From positions 372,001 through 436,000 of the forward strand of contig CAWIOS010000012.1 of the NCBI GenBank assembly GCA_963837815.1: a stretch of 64,000 nt of DNA. The letters are read 5' to 3'. Origin of the DNA: Fen-1273 sp963837815. Its GTDB lineage: Bacteria > Bacteroidota > Ignavibacteria > UBA10030 > UBA6906. Shown piece after piece: positions 9,237 to 18,244 of the stretch. The translations under genes were made by a program, and so were the position numbers. The notes beneath the pieces were generated by a model. The model was given only the letters and a program-made list of their open reading frames with translations. It did no database searches and was not told the DNA's origin. The first letter of the stretch is position 1. Every line of letters starts with the position of its first letter.

Positions 9237-9375
9237 CCGGCTGCACCGGCTCCCAGAGCTCCACCGCGTTCCCCTCCGGGTCGTACACACGCGCAAACCT
9301 GCCGTTGGGATACGGTTCCGGATCAATGACGGCTTCGATGCCATCTGACCTGAGCTGCGCGCATCCCTCTCCCCC
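9237..9375 (-). pseudogene. Remnant of a VOC/glyoxalase-family C-terminus
   Basis: The minus strand encodes, in one frame, about 45 residues that match the end of VOC-superfamily (glyoxalase/bleomycin-resistance) proteins: a stretch ending NGRFARVYDPEGNAVELWEP. The Glu of VELWEP is the usual metal ligand of that fold. No N-terminal half is present: the frame runs upstream into the 3' end of the T9SS gene at 9381, in a different frame. At the other end it runs on past the usual VOC terminus into unrelated sequence. This is a truncated leftover, not a functional gene. Confidence 0.6.
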
Positions 9376-9380
9376 TGATA

Positions 9381-10826
9381 CTATTTGATTAACGTGAGCT
9401 TCTTCGTCTGCTCGACGCCCGCGGACTGAAGCCTGTAGAAATAGACCCCGCTTGCGAGCGATGAGCCGTCGAACTTCACATCGTGGGAGCCGCTCTCCTG
9501 CTCGCCATCAAAAAGGACCGCCACCTGCTCGCCAAGCGCGTTATACACCGTGAGCGTGACACGGCCCCCCGAGGGAATGCTGTACCGGATCACCGTCTCC
9601 GGATTGAAGGGATTGGGGAAATTCTGCGAGAGGGAGAAAACCGCCGGCTGATTCTGGCCCGGTACTGCGGGGCTCACATCCACCTGCGCGGGATCGCTGA
9701 AATGGAGCGTGCCGTCAAGATCAATCTGTTCCAGGCGATAGTACGACGTCCCGGGGGGCGCGCTTGCGTCGTCGAACGCATAGTTCCGGGGTACCGTTGT
9801 TGTCCCGTGGCCCGGAATGAACCCTCCCGGAACTGTCGCGAACTCACCGCCGGAGGAGAGTCCGCGCTGGACTTCGAAACCGTAATTGTTCACCTCGCTC
9901 AGTGTCGACCAGCGGAGATGCACGCCTTCACCGGCCGGGGCAGGCGCGGCGCTGAACGAGACGAGCTGTATGGGAAGCGCGACCATCTGATCGTTCCAGG
10001 AGGCATACTTCCTTGCTATCTGAATCGTCCCGGTATCCGGCTGAAGAGGATCGGCCGCCCTCACGTTGACAGACGCGAAATCCTCCGCAATGAATATGTA
10101 ACTCGCGTATTTTGAAACAGAAAATACGGGCGAACTGCCAAGTACGCTCACGTAGGTTGCGACGCTGTCGGTCTTCCGTATGCGAAGCGCATCGTGAACA
10201 GATCCGCCCGGAAGCGTCATCGGCCCGTACGCGTCAACGGTGTACGAAGCGTTGTGCCTCTCCCCGCTCGACAGGTACAGGAGGTTTGTAAGAATAAGAA
10301 TGTCGGTTGTGTCAAAATACGTGCTCGCCCAGGTCGTACCGTACGTCAACGGCAGGGCGTAGTACACATCCGCAGGTGTATTGACCGAACTTAGCGTCCC
10401 CGAAACGGTCGGAGCAGCGGCCATTTCGCCAAGATTGCGAAGACTCTTGGAAATCTGAAACGTGGAAAGCTGAAAGTAGATATCCCCCGTGGCAGCTATG
10501 CTTTGTCCAAGAGCGTTCACGTTGAGCGTAGTCTGGAGTGCGTGCGTCGCGGAGGGGAACTGACCCGCGTACGGAGTACCCGCGACCGCGACGCTCGTAA
10601 ATGTCTGCGGAGAATCCGATCGGAGTGAGCTGAAATCCCACGAGGTCGGCCCCTGCGCTCCGATGTTCAGACTCGTCGTCACCGTGTCCACCTTGTTTGC
10701 GAGCAAATGGCCAACGGCAAAGGCGTTTGTCACGTCCGCAGCGTTGATTGTGATCTGCCCGAAGGCAGTGGCGCCCATAAACGTCATCGCACACACGAAG
10801 ACGAGGAATCCGGCCGGCGTTTTCAT
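9381..10826 (-). CDS. Secreted T9SS-sorted protein, paralogue of the gene at 45803
   Basis: A 481-residue secreted protein of unknown function. It has a signal peptide ending TAFGQ and an N-terminal beta-rich domain of about 270 residues. A fibronectin-III-like linker module follows (LVSFSAAP through the YYRLEQIDLDG region, about 287-375), then a T9SS type A sorting domain (QNFPNPFNP and SSLASGVYFYRL). The N-terminal domain is homologous along its length to the protein at 45803, which lacks the linker module; shared patterns include SLNIG, WDFS, LPGG and RIKKTDS-like runs. Even the start region is alike, GGAGGATACATGAAA in both. The gene follows the tricorn-type protease by 43 bases and could be co-transcribed. 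The sorting domain implies surface attachment or release. Confidence 0.8.
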   Translation of the reverse strand: MKTPAGFLVFVCAMTFMGATAFGQITINAADVTNAFAVGHLLANKVDTVTTSLNIGAQGPTSWDFSSLRSDSPQTFTSVAVAGTPYAGQFPSATHALQTTLNVNALGQSIAATGDIYFQLSTFQISKSLRNLGEMAAAPTVSGTLSSVNTPADVYYALPLTYGTTWASTYFDTTDILILTNLLYLSSGERHNASYTVDAYGPMTLPGGSVHDALRIRKTDSVATYVSVLGSSPVFSVSKYASYIFIAEDFASVNVRAADPLQPDTGTIQIARKYASWNDQMVALPIQLVSFSAAPAPAGEGVHLRWSTLSEVNNYGFEVQRGLSSGGEFATVPGGFIPGHGTTTVPRNYAFDDASAPPGTSYYRLEQIDLDGTLHFSDPAQVDVSPAVPGQNQPAVFSLSQNFPNPFNPETVIRYSIPSGGRVTLTVYNALGEQVAVLFDGEQESGSHDVKFDGSSLASGVYFYRLQSAGVEQTKKLTLIK

Positions 10827-10869
10827 GTATCCTCCAGGAGTGTTGTGGGCTGCAGGTTAACGAGTACAA

Positions 10870-13800
10870 TCAATGTTTCAACAGCTCTTTCACAGCGGCT
10901 TCGATCTGCTGATCACGGCCGCCGGAAATGACGTCGGGCTCGTTCTTCACCCTGATGTCCGGTTCCATCTGGTTGTTTTCGCAGAACTTCCCGTCGGGCG
11001 TCCGCCAGCCGCCCATGGGGATGCCGAAGACAAGCGTCGGATCGATCTGTGACTCCCACCAGACAAACGTTCCCGTGCCGGGGACAGGCATGCCGAGCGT
11101 CTTTCCCACCCCTTTCAGCTTGTAGGCGACAGGGAAAAGGTGGGCGTCCGAATAGTTGCTTTCGCCGATGAGGACAATCGAGGGCTTCACCCACTTGTCA
11201 TACGGCTCCGATCCCACGTACTGGCCATGCGGGATGATGTCCATGTACTTCTTGCCGTTCAGGAAATCGGAGAGCTGCTCGTGGATGTTCCCCCCTCCGT
11301 TAAAGCGCGTGTCGACGATGATAGCTGTCGTCCCCAGGTTCCTCCCGAGCGCCTCGTCAAACACCGTGCGCATGCTTGCATCGTCCATCGCACGCACGTG
11401 CACGTAGCCAATCTTTCCCCCGGAGAGATTCGCGACCTCGTTTCTGCGGTTGCGGACCCACCGTTTATAGAGGAGCTCCCCCTCGTCCCCCGGGGAAACC
11501 GGTTTGAGGGATTCGTCCCACCGCTTCTCCGTCGCGGGGTCACACAAGGACAGGAGAGTCAGCCTGCCGACCTTGCGGTTCAGGAGCTCATAGAAGTCCA
11601 TCGATGCCGTCACCGTGATCCCGTCGATCTTCTCGATGACGTTTCCCGCCCGTACTTTCGACGCGGATTTGTCGAGCGGTCCCCCCTCGACAACCTCCGC
11701 GATCTTCACCCCCGGCCCCGCGAAGCTGAAATCATACAGGAGGCCGAGTTCCGCGGTCTGGTCGGTGTTGGCGCGGAAGCTGTTGTAGCGGCATCCCGTG
11801 TGCGACGCGTTCACTTCCCCGAGCATCTCGCTCAACATCTCGGCGAAATCGTAATTGTTGTTTATGAACGGGAGGAATTTCCTGTATGCGGCCCTGTAAA
11901 AGTCCCAGTCAACCCCCTGGAGGTCGGCAACGTAGAACTTTTCCTTGAACTGCCGCCAGGCGTGATCAAATATGTATTCGCGTTCGGCCGCCTGGTCGAG
12001 CACCATCTCCCCCCCGGTCTTCACCGGCTCGTCTTTCCCGCTTTCGACGTCGATCTTGTGGGGCTTCCCGTCAAGGAGGAGGAACAAGAACTTGCCGTCT
12101 TTCGAGAGCTCCATGCTCGCAGTCCGGGCCCCGAGCTTTGCAAGGAGCTTGGTTTCTTTCGTCCTGGGCTCGGTCACCCAGAGATCGTTCCCCTTGTCAA
12201 AGACCGTCAGGTAGTAGAGCTTTTCGCCGTCTTTCGAAAGAACCCAATCGCTCGCGTCCGACGTGTGTATGGTGAGCCTGCTTTTCCGATCGGCGAGCCC
12301 CTCCCAGTCGACAACGACATCTTTGACCGCCGTGTCCTTTTCCGCCTTCTCTTTGCCGGCTCCCTTTGATCTTTCCCCGGCCTCTTTTTTCTCCTTCTCC
12401 CGCTTCTCATCCTGTTCCTTCAGAAGCGCGAATTCCTCCTTCGTGAGGTTGAACCTGTCGAACGCCGCGCGCGTAAAGAACGTGCCGAAAACATCCGCGG
12501 TGGCAAGATCGCCTCCCTGCTGGCGGGTCCCCTGCCTGTCCGACCCCCAGATCATCATTGTTCCGTCCAGTTCCCATTTCGGGTGGAAGCTGTCATACCC
12601 GCTCTGCGTGAGGTTGTGGAGTTCCCCCTTCCCGTCCGCGGAAGCAAGCCCGATCTCCGGTGTGAACACGCGTTCGGGGAGACCGAACTGCACAAGGAAC
12701 CACTTCCCGTCCGGAGACCATTGGTAGTACTGGTCTCCGTCGGCATACGAGTAGTTCTTGTCCGCAGGGAGAATTGTCCGCGTCTCCCCGCTCGCCAGGT
12801 TGGCGACTCTGAGCGTCACCCTGTTTTCCAGATAGGCGACCTCCTTCCCGTCCGGGGAGAATTCAGGCTGATACTCTTCCGCCGGCGTGGCGACAACGGG
12901 CTCCTCTTTCAGGAGAGTGGAGGCATAAAAGTACGGCTCCTCCTTCCTGACGATCGTCGTCCTGTAGACGTTCCAGTTGTTGTCCCGCTCGGCCGCGTAG
13001 ACGAGCGACCGGCCGTCGGGACTGAAGCTGACGCTCCGTTCCTGCCAGGGGGTGTTCGTGATCCGCTTGGTGATTCCCCCCTCCATGCTCGTGACGAATA
13101 TTTCGCCGCGGAACACGTACGCGAATTCCCTGCCGTTCGGGGAGAGCCTGGCCTCCGTGAATCCTTCGTTGACCGGCACAATCCTGTCAAGCGTGCTCCG
13201 GCCGTCCTCCGCAATCCGGATTGTGACTTTCCGCGGCTCCCCGCCGGGCTTCATCGTGTACACCTCGCCGTCAAAGCTGAAGCAGAGCGTGTTGTCGTCC
13301 GCGCGCGTGAGAAACCGCACCGGGTGTTTCGTGAAATGCGTCAGGGGCGTGCTTTTCGACGGGTCCGACAGGGAGCTCCTGTGCACGTTGAACGACCCTG
13401 TCTGTTCGCTCAGGTAATAGAAATCATCGCCGTTGGCGTCAAAGACGGGATTGCGGTCCTCACCGTTGAACTGCGTGAGCTGCGTGTACTTCTTCGCCTT
13501 GAAATCATAGACCCATACGTCGCGCGTGACCGACGACGTATGGTGTTTTCGCCAGTCGCTCTCGTACCCCTTGATGTCGTGATAAATCAGCCTGTCCCCC
13601 GCTCGATTGAACGTCGCATCAAGCGCAGGGACGGGGAGCACCATGTCGACGCGCCCCCCGGTGACCGGAACACTGTAGAGCTGCGTCATGAGGTAGACGG
13701 GAAACTGAGCGCTTGCTGCAATCTGCTGGCGGTTCGCGGAGAAGAGGACCGCTCTGTCGTCCGCGGTGAACGTGCTGGGGATTTCACGCGACGAGTGAAA

Positions 13801-14118
13801 CGTCAGCCGCTTCCCCTCCCCCCCCGTCGAGGGCATGACAAAGACGTCGAAGTTCCCGTACCGGTCGGAGGCGAACGCGATCGATTTCCCGTCATGGCTC
13901 CAGACCGGGGCGAACTCGTACGACTCGCTCAGCGTGAGCGGCGTCGCGGTCCCTCCGGATGCCGCAACGGAATAGATGTCCCCCTTGTAACAGAAGAGTA
14001 TCGTCATGCCGTCAGGCGACACGGCCGGGTACCTGAGCCAGAGCGGGTGATCCTGGGCGACTGCCAGCGTGCAGAGGAGGAGATACAGTCCAAGAGCAGA
14101 TGTCATGCGCATGCGCAT
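10870..14118 (-). CDS. Tricorn-type S41 protease, secreted
   Basis: A 1082-residue exported protein with tricorn protease architecture: signal peptide (LGLYLLLCTLAVAQ), two WD40-like/TolB-like beta-propellers over the first two thirds, a charged Lys/Glu-rich linker, a C1 helical region, a PDZ domain (around VVEGGPLDKSASKVRAGNVI) and the C-terminal S41 protease domain. The catalytic set is present: Ser772-His773 in NASHTG and the nucleophile Ser990 in NYSDAH. Their spacing of 218 is close to that of the archaeal enzyme (Ser745/His746 and Ser965). A likely active-site Glu lies in the ENNQMEPDI end motif. Such enzymes degrade oligopeptides; the signal peptide puts this one in the periplasm. ATG 14118 is preferred because GGAAGG precedes it and it begins the signal peptide; an upstream in-frame ATG would add 14 residues. 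Confidence 0.88.
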   Translation of the reverse strand: MRMRMTSALGLYLLLCTLAVAQDHPLWLRYPAVSPDGMTILFCYKGDIYSVAASGGTATPLTLSESYEFAPVWSHDGKSIAFASDRYGNFDVFVMPSTGGEGKRLTFHSSREIPSTFTADDRAVLFSANRQQIAASAQFPVYLMTQLYSVPVTGGRVDMVLPVPALDATFNRAGDRLIYHDIKGYESDWRKHHTSSVTRDVWVYDFKAKKYTQLTQFNGEDRNPVFDANGDDFYYLSEQTGSFNVHRSSLSDPSKSTPLTHFTKHPVRFLTRADDNTLCFSFDGEVYTMKPGGEPRKVTIRIAEDGRSTLDRIVPVNEGFTEARLSPNGREFAYVFRGEIFVTSMEGGITKRITNTPWQERSVSFSPDGRSLVYAAERDNNWNVYRTTIVRKEEPYFYASTLLKEEPVVATPAEEYQPEFSPDGKEVAYLENRVTLRVANLASGETRTILPADKNYSYADGDQYYQWSPDGKWFLVQFGLPERVFTPEIGLASADGKGELHNLTQSGYDSFHPKWELDGTMMIWGSDRQGTRQQGGDLATADVFGTFFTRAAFDRFNLTKEEFALLKEQDEKREKEKKEAGERSKGAGKEKAEKDTAVKDVVVDWEGLADRKSRLTIHTSDASDWVLSKDGEKLYYLTVFDKGNDLWVTEPRTKETKLLAKLGARTASMELSKDGKFLFLLLDGKPHKIDVESGKDEPVKTGGEMVLDQAAEREYIFDHAWRQFKEKFYVADLQGVDWDFYRAAYRKFLPFINNNYDFAEMLSEMLGEVNASHTGCRYNSFRANTDQTAELGLLYDFSFAGPGVKIAEVVEGGPLDKSASKVRAGNVIEKIDGITVTASMDFYELLNRKVGRLTLLSLCDPATEKRWDESLKPVSPGDEGELLYKRWVRNRRNEVANLSGGKIGYVHVRAMDDASMRTVFDEALGRNLGTTAIIVDTRFNGGGNIHEQLSDFLNGKKYMDIIPHGQYVGSEPYDKWVKPSIVLIGESNYSDAHLFPVAYKLKGVGKTLGMPVPGTGTFVWWESQIDPTLVFGIPMGGWRTPDGKFCENNQMEPDIRVKNEPDVISGGRDQQIEAAVKELLKH

Positions 14119-14222
14119 AACGCGATTTCCTTCCAGATATCGGTGCGTCGTTTTCAACAATGCAATGTGATGCGAGCAGGTGCGGGGAGAAGAGATGTCC
14201 CTGAAAAAGCGTGGCCTCGAAA

Positions 14223-14251
14223 AATGTACAGCCTTGGACGTACAATTGCAA
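14223..14251 (-). promoter_or_regulatory. Promoter for the tricorn-type protease
   Basis: Minus strand TTGCAA, 17 bases, TACATT, giving a leader of about 98 bases. The gap between the aldolase gene and this one holds nothing else. Confidence 0.6.
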
Positions 14252-14289
14252 GACGCGGTCCCGTGCCGGCACGCCCGGACGGGAGTGCG

Positions 14290-15570
14290 TCAGAAGTATT
14301 TACCGCGCAGATCGGCGAGATCCTTCTCCCCGATCGGAACGACGTTTCCCAGCGATTGCGAGTCAATCAACGAGCGCGCGCTGTTTTCCGCCACCTCGAG
14401 GCGGTCGAACGCCTCGAGTATCGTCGCCCCGCTCGTGAGAAGGCAGTCGTTCTGAATCAGAATCACGGGGACCGTCTCCGAGACGCTCCGGGCGATCGCC
14501 TCCGGCGCCGTGTACTGCGACCCGAAAGGAATCACGGGAATGTCCCGCAGGAGTATGTAGCACTCGGGGATCGTCCGGGTCTCGAGCCTGTGCGACGTGA
14601 CCGCGTACGCCGCCACCCCGGGGGACTGGGCGGTAATGACGCTTCCGATGGAAGGATGCATCCTGTAAACGGCCTCGTGCAGGCGGACCGACCGGCTCGG
14701 GCGCTTCCCCTTTTCCCGGCTTCCGCCCCTGACGAGGACGATGTCATCCCTCCCGAGGTTCCTCCTGTCGACACCGGTCGGCGTTATGAGAAACTCATCC
14801 TCCCCGACGCGCGCGGAAACTACCCCTTCGGTGCTTATCATCAGGAAGCGGTCACAGGCGCGGCGGACGATCCCGGCGATCAGTCCGCGGAGTTCGCGTT
14901 CACGGCTTGTCGGTTGACCGGGATCGAACTCCGGCAGCGTGCAATCGCGGCGCCTGAAGAACGAAATCTGTTCCGGCGTGAGCGAGATGACGTCCCCCAG
15001 TCTCCTGGCCTGTATGATCGTGCGCGCGCAGAATTCGAGCGTCTCGAGCCGGTGATAGGCGTGGAGAAGATCGGTCCCGCCCGTCACCGCCCCGTGGTTT
15101 TCAAGGAGCACGACGTTATCCCCGGACGCAAACGCCCCCGCGATGTTCTTTCCGAGCTGTTCGCTCCCCGGAAGCGCATACGGAGCGTACCCCACGCGGC
15201 CGCAGATGTCATTCGCCTGCGGGATGACCGCCGTGTCGGGAACGATTCGCACGATGCTGAATGACACGAGAGCGGCCGGGTGGGCGTGCACGATCGCGGC
15301 GATATCCGGACGTTGTTCGTAGATCCACCTGTGGAATGGAAGTTCCGAGGAGGGCAAGTGAGGCCCCGAGGCTGTCCCGTCGGCCCTGACGCGGACGATA
15401 TCCCCGGGGGTGAGATCCCCCTTGTCGATCCCCGCCGGGGTAATCCAGATCTCGCCGCCCGCGTCCCTGACGGAGAGATTGCCCCCGGAGAGCGTCGTCA
15501 GCCTGTTGTCGTAGATCCTGTCCATGATCCGCACGATCTGTTCGCGCGGGTGCAGAATATGAAAGTTCAT
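14290..15570 (-). CDS. Two-domain class II aldolase/adducin-family protein with degenerate second domain
   Basis: A 426-residue protein made of two class II aldolase (L-fuculose-phosphate aldolase / AraD-like) domains in tandem. Domain 1 (about 8-190) keeps the catalytic acid Glu76 and the metal-binding histidines His95, His97 (VHAHP) and His159 (ENHG). Domain 2 (about 228-420) keeps the fold landmarks (a GVVSARVGEDEFLITPTGVD segment and LHEAVY) but has TAQSP where the HxH pair belongs and QNDC where NHG belongs, so it should not bind metal. Known relatives cleave sugar phosphates such as fuculose-1-phosphate; the substrate here is unknown. The ATG at 15570 begins the domain; an upstream GTG at 15633 would add a basic tail with no homology. 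Confidence 0.82.
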   Translation of the reverse strand: MNFHILHPREQIVRIMDRIYDNRLTTLSGGNLSVRDAGGEIWITPAGIDKGDLTPGDIVRVRADGTASGPHLPSSELPFHRWIYEQRPDIAAIVHAHPAALVSFSIVRIVPDTAVIPQANDICGRVGYAPYALPGSEQLGKNIAGAFASGDNVVLLENHGAVTGGTDLLHAYHRLETLEFCARTIIQARRLGDVISLTPEQISFFRRRDCTLPEFDPGQPTSRERELRGLIAGIVRRACDRFLMISTEGVVSARVGEDEFLITPTGVDRRNLGRDDIVLVRGGSREKGKRPSRSVRLHEAVYRMHPSIGSVITAQSPGVAAYAVTSHRLETRTIPECYILLRDIPVIPFGSQYTAPEAIARSVSETVPVILIQNDCLLTSGATILEAFDRLEVAENSARSLIDSQSLGNVVPIGEKDLADLRGKYF

Positions 15571-15688
15571 GCTGTGCCTGGTTCCGCGAGAGAACTTCCG
15601 TCGTTCCGCCGGGGAACGCTTCCCCTGCGGCACTCAAAGGACGGGAACGACGGGAAGAGAATCAAACAGCGCTGCCGGCGCGGAAGGG

Positions 15689-17194
15689 TCAGCCTTCGGG
15701 CGCGAACATGCCGCTCGCCGGGTCCCTGCGGATCCTGGCCCTGTGTTCATTCCACCAGGCGCCGAACTTCCCGGGCGTGTCGAACCCGGGCGAGATCTTA
15801 ATATGGCGCCTGAGAGCGTCCATGGCGTCACCCGCAAACACCCCGCCTGACGAGAGCACCTGCGCAAGTCCGCTCACCGCTCCGGGATTCCCCATCGCGA
15901 GGGCGGCATCCAGGATCTCGGTCTTCATCTCCGGGTCGTCGACAGCCGCCGCCCTGACGATGAGCCGTGAGGCATCCGCGCTGTCCCCGAGGAGCCGCGC
16001 GGCCTTCAGAACGCTCAGGACCACTTCGTCCGACCCGTCATCAAGCAGCCCGAGAACGGGAGGGAGCGCGGACTTCTTCTTCATCTCCCCCAGGAGATTC
16101 ACCGCGTCGATCCTGACCGCGGCATCCTTGTCGCCGAGCAGCTTCAGGACCGCCGGCAGCCACAGGCTGTCCCTGTCGCCGTACGTTTTCAGGTTCGAGA
16201 GCGCGGCCTGGCGGTCGGTGCTCAGCGGGCTCCCCAGCATGTGGAGCGTATGGCTCAGCGGATCCTCTTCAGGGCTGCCGAAAAAGAAGAGCCCCCCGAC
16301 GAACAGGCCGACGACGGCGACAGCGCCCGCCATGTTCCTGAGGGCCGTCAGTTTGCGGGGAGCAAGCTTCATGTACCTGAACACGCCTGTCAGGAGGAGC
16401 GCGGCGGCAAAGAGGACCACGATCAGGGGGCTCGTCGGCAACCCCGTCGACCATGAAAGCTTCACCCCGATAAAGCTGATGATCGAGCTGCCGATCCAGC
16501 CCAGCGCCAGGCGCGTGCTTATCTTCTCGGCAAGGAGCATCGCGGCGACGGAGGGTATGACGAGATAACTGAAGACGAGAAAGACGCCTGCGATCGCCAC
16601 TGAGCTCGTGATGACGAATCCGAACGACATATAGAAGAGGAAATCCCAGAGCCGCACGCGGATCCCCGACGCTTCGGCCGCGTGCACGTCGAACGAGATC
16701 GCCATGAAGTTCCTGCGGAACAGGAAATGGAACAGCCCGACCGCCGCGTAGATAAGTGCGGTTTTGATGACGACCTGCGACTGGACCCAGAGGAGATCCC
16801 CCTTGATGATGTGGTCCAGTTCCTGCGGTCCCAGCGCGCTCCTGGAGAGAACGAGTATCGTCGCGGCGAACGTCACCGCGTACACGATGCCGATAATCGC
16901 TTCGTGAGGGACCTTCTCACCCCTCATCCGCGTGATGGAGAATATGAACGCGCCAAAGAATGTGAACGCGAGCGAATAGAGGTAGAGCGCGGTGACGTCT
17001 TTCCCGGCCTCGTAGCCGAGAAGGACGCCGGTGACGGTCCCCAGCGCGGCGATCTGCGCAAGGGCCAGGTCTACGAATATCACCTTCCGCGCGATGACAT
17101 GGACCCCCAGGTAGACATGGATGCCGGTCAGCACGAGACAGGCTGCAAGCGGCCATATCATCGTCGACGGAAAGGAGAATATTTCTTCGATCAT
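15689..17194 (-). CDS. Metal ABC transporter permease (ABC-3 family) fused to C-terminal HEAT repeats
   Basis: A 501-residue protein. Residues 1-280 are a complete ZnuB/MntB-type ABC-3 permease with about eight membrane helices and the conserved segments HEAIIGIVYA, LDHIIKGDLLWV and VFLVFSYLVIPS. An extra hydrophobic helix (288-306) then leads to about 190 residues of HEAT-like helical repeats (for example LSNLKTYGD, AAVRIDAVNLLGE and DEVVLSVLKAARLLGD). Ordinary permeases of this family end near 280 residues, so the HEAT part is a fusion. If the last helix crosses the membrane, the repeats lie on one side as a protein-docking platform. The ATG overlaps the stop of the binding-protein gene by four bases (ATGA). 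No ATPase gene is next to it. Confidence 0.85.
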   Translation of the reverse strand: MIEEIFSFPSTMIWPLAACLVLTGIHVYLGVHVIARKVIFVDLALAQIAALGTVTGVLLGYEAGKDVTALYLYSLAFTFFGAFIFSITRMRGEKVPHEAIIGIVYAVTFAATILVLSRSALGPQELDHIIKGDLLWVQSQVVIKTALIYAAVGLFHFLFRRNFMAISFDVHAAEASGIRVRLWDFLFYMSFGFVITSSVAIAGVFLVFSYLVIPSVAAMLLAEKISTRLALGWIGSSIISFIGVKLSWSTGLPTSPLIVVLFAAALLLTGVFRYMKLAPRKLTALRNMAGAVAVVGLFVGGLFFFGSPEEDPLSHTLHMLGSPLSTDRQAALSNLKTYGDRDSLWLPAVLKLLGDKDAAVRIDAVNLLGEMKKKSALPPVLGLLDDGSDEVVLSVLKAARLLGDSADASRLIVRAAAVDDPEMKTEILDAALAMGNPGAVSGLAQVLSSGGVFAGDAMDALRRHIKISPGFDTPGKFGAWWNEHRARIRRDPASGMFAPEG

Positions 17195-18221
17195 CGGACC
17201 GCCTGCGCAATATTCTGGACGAGGAACGTGACGAGCTTTTCATACGTATCGACCTCGGGAAGCGCGCCGACGTCCAGGTAGGTGATGAGAACCGTCGCCC
17301 CGGTCTTGCTGGCGACGTAGTCCGCCGCCTCGCGGGAATAGAAGTTATCGTTGAGGATCACGCGGATGCCGTCGCGTTTCACCTCTTCGACGACCGCGTC
17401 GCGGTGCTGCGGCGGCGGCGGGATACCCGGTTTCTCCTCGAGTTCGCCGTCAATCCGCATGCCGAACCGGTCGGCGAAGTAAATGTACGTCTTGTGATAG
17501 GAGATGACCCTGAGCCCGTTGAGCGCTTCCGCCTCCTTCATCCACCCGCCCAGTTTCCCCTCGAGCCCCCGCAGCTTCAGCCACTCCGCCAGCTCGTTGT
17601 TCATCGACTTGCGCACGAGAACGTCCCCCCCCGACTTCCCCAGCGCGCGGACGAGCTCTTCGCCGAAGAGGGCTCCGTCAAGGCGGGTGCGGAATTGTTC
17701 GAGCCGCGCCTGGTAGTATGCGGTATTTTCCGGATCGAGCATCTTCAGGCGGTCTGCGATATTTGCGGCGACGATCCTGACGTTCAGCGGATCGAGCCAG
17801 ACGTGGGGATTCCCCTGGGGATGAATGTCCCCCCAGGCGCGGGAGACCTCGGTCGGAAGCTCCTTCACCGGCACGTTGATCGTCGCGATGAGGTGCCCCG
17901 GGCTCCCCGGCTGGATCGCAGGATTCCCCGAGGCGTCGACGACGTTCTTGGCCCAGATGTCGAGCGAGAGCCCGTTTTCGATGAAGAGGTCGGCGTCCGC
18001 GGTAAGCTGGTTCATCGCCGGGGTCGGCGTCACGTAGTGGGGATCCTGCTTCGCATTGGCGAGCGCCACCGCCGTCACCCTCTCCCCCCCACCTCCTGCG
18101 CGACGTAGCGGAGGTAGTTGAGCGTCGTGACGATCCTGAGCTTGCCCGCGCGGGCAGGCGATTGCTGGATACCCCCCATGGCAAGCAGGCACAATACGAG
18201 GAGCCCGGAAACTGTTCTCAT
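17191..18221 (-). CDS. znuA: Zinc/manganese ABC transporter substrate-binding protein (frameshifted)
   Basis: Periplasmic metal-binding protein of the ZnuA/TroA cluster, 343 residues if read through one repaired frameshift. The start ATG 18221 (AAGGA upstream) opens a signal peptide (MRTVSGLLVLCLLAMGG) and the first strand KLRIVTTLNYLRYVAQEVGG. That frame stops about 60 nt past the slip, and the rest (ERVTAVALANAKQDPHYVTP onward) is one frame over. The shift lies at a run of seven G (18084-18090); eight would restore the frame. Metal-ligand histidines are visible in DPHYV, NPHVWLDP and SYHKTY, with an Asp near LNDNFYS. Sequencing error, real mutation or slippage-based switching are all possible. 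It is translationally coupled to the permease downstream. Confidence 0.82.
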
Positions 18222-18244
18222 CTTGCATTCCTTTCGATAAGAGA

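Noticed and set aside
12583..15264. Plus-strand open frame of almost 900 codons
   Set aside because: Opposite the tricorn protease and the aldolase and spanning both genes and the intergenic promoter; product is Arg/Pro/Val-rich with no recognisable domain.
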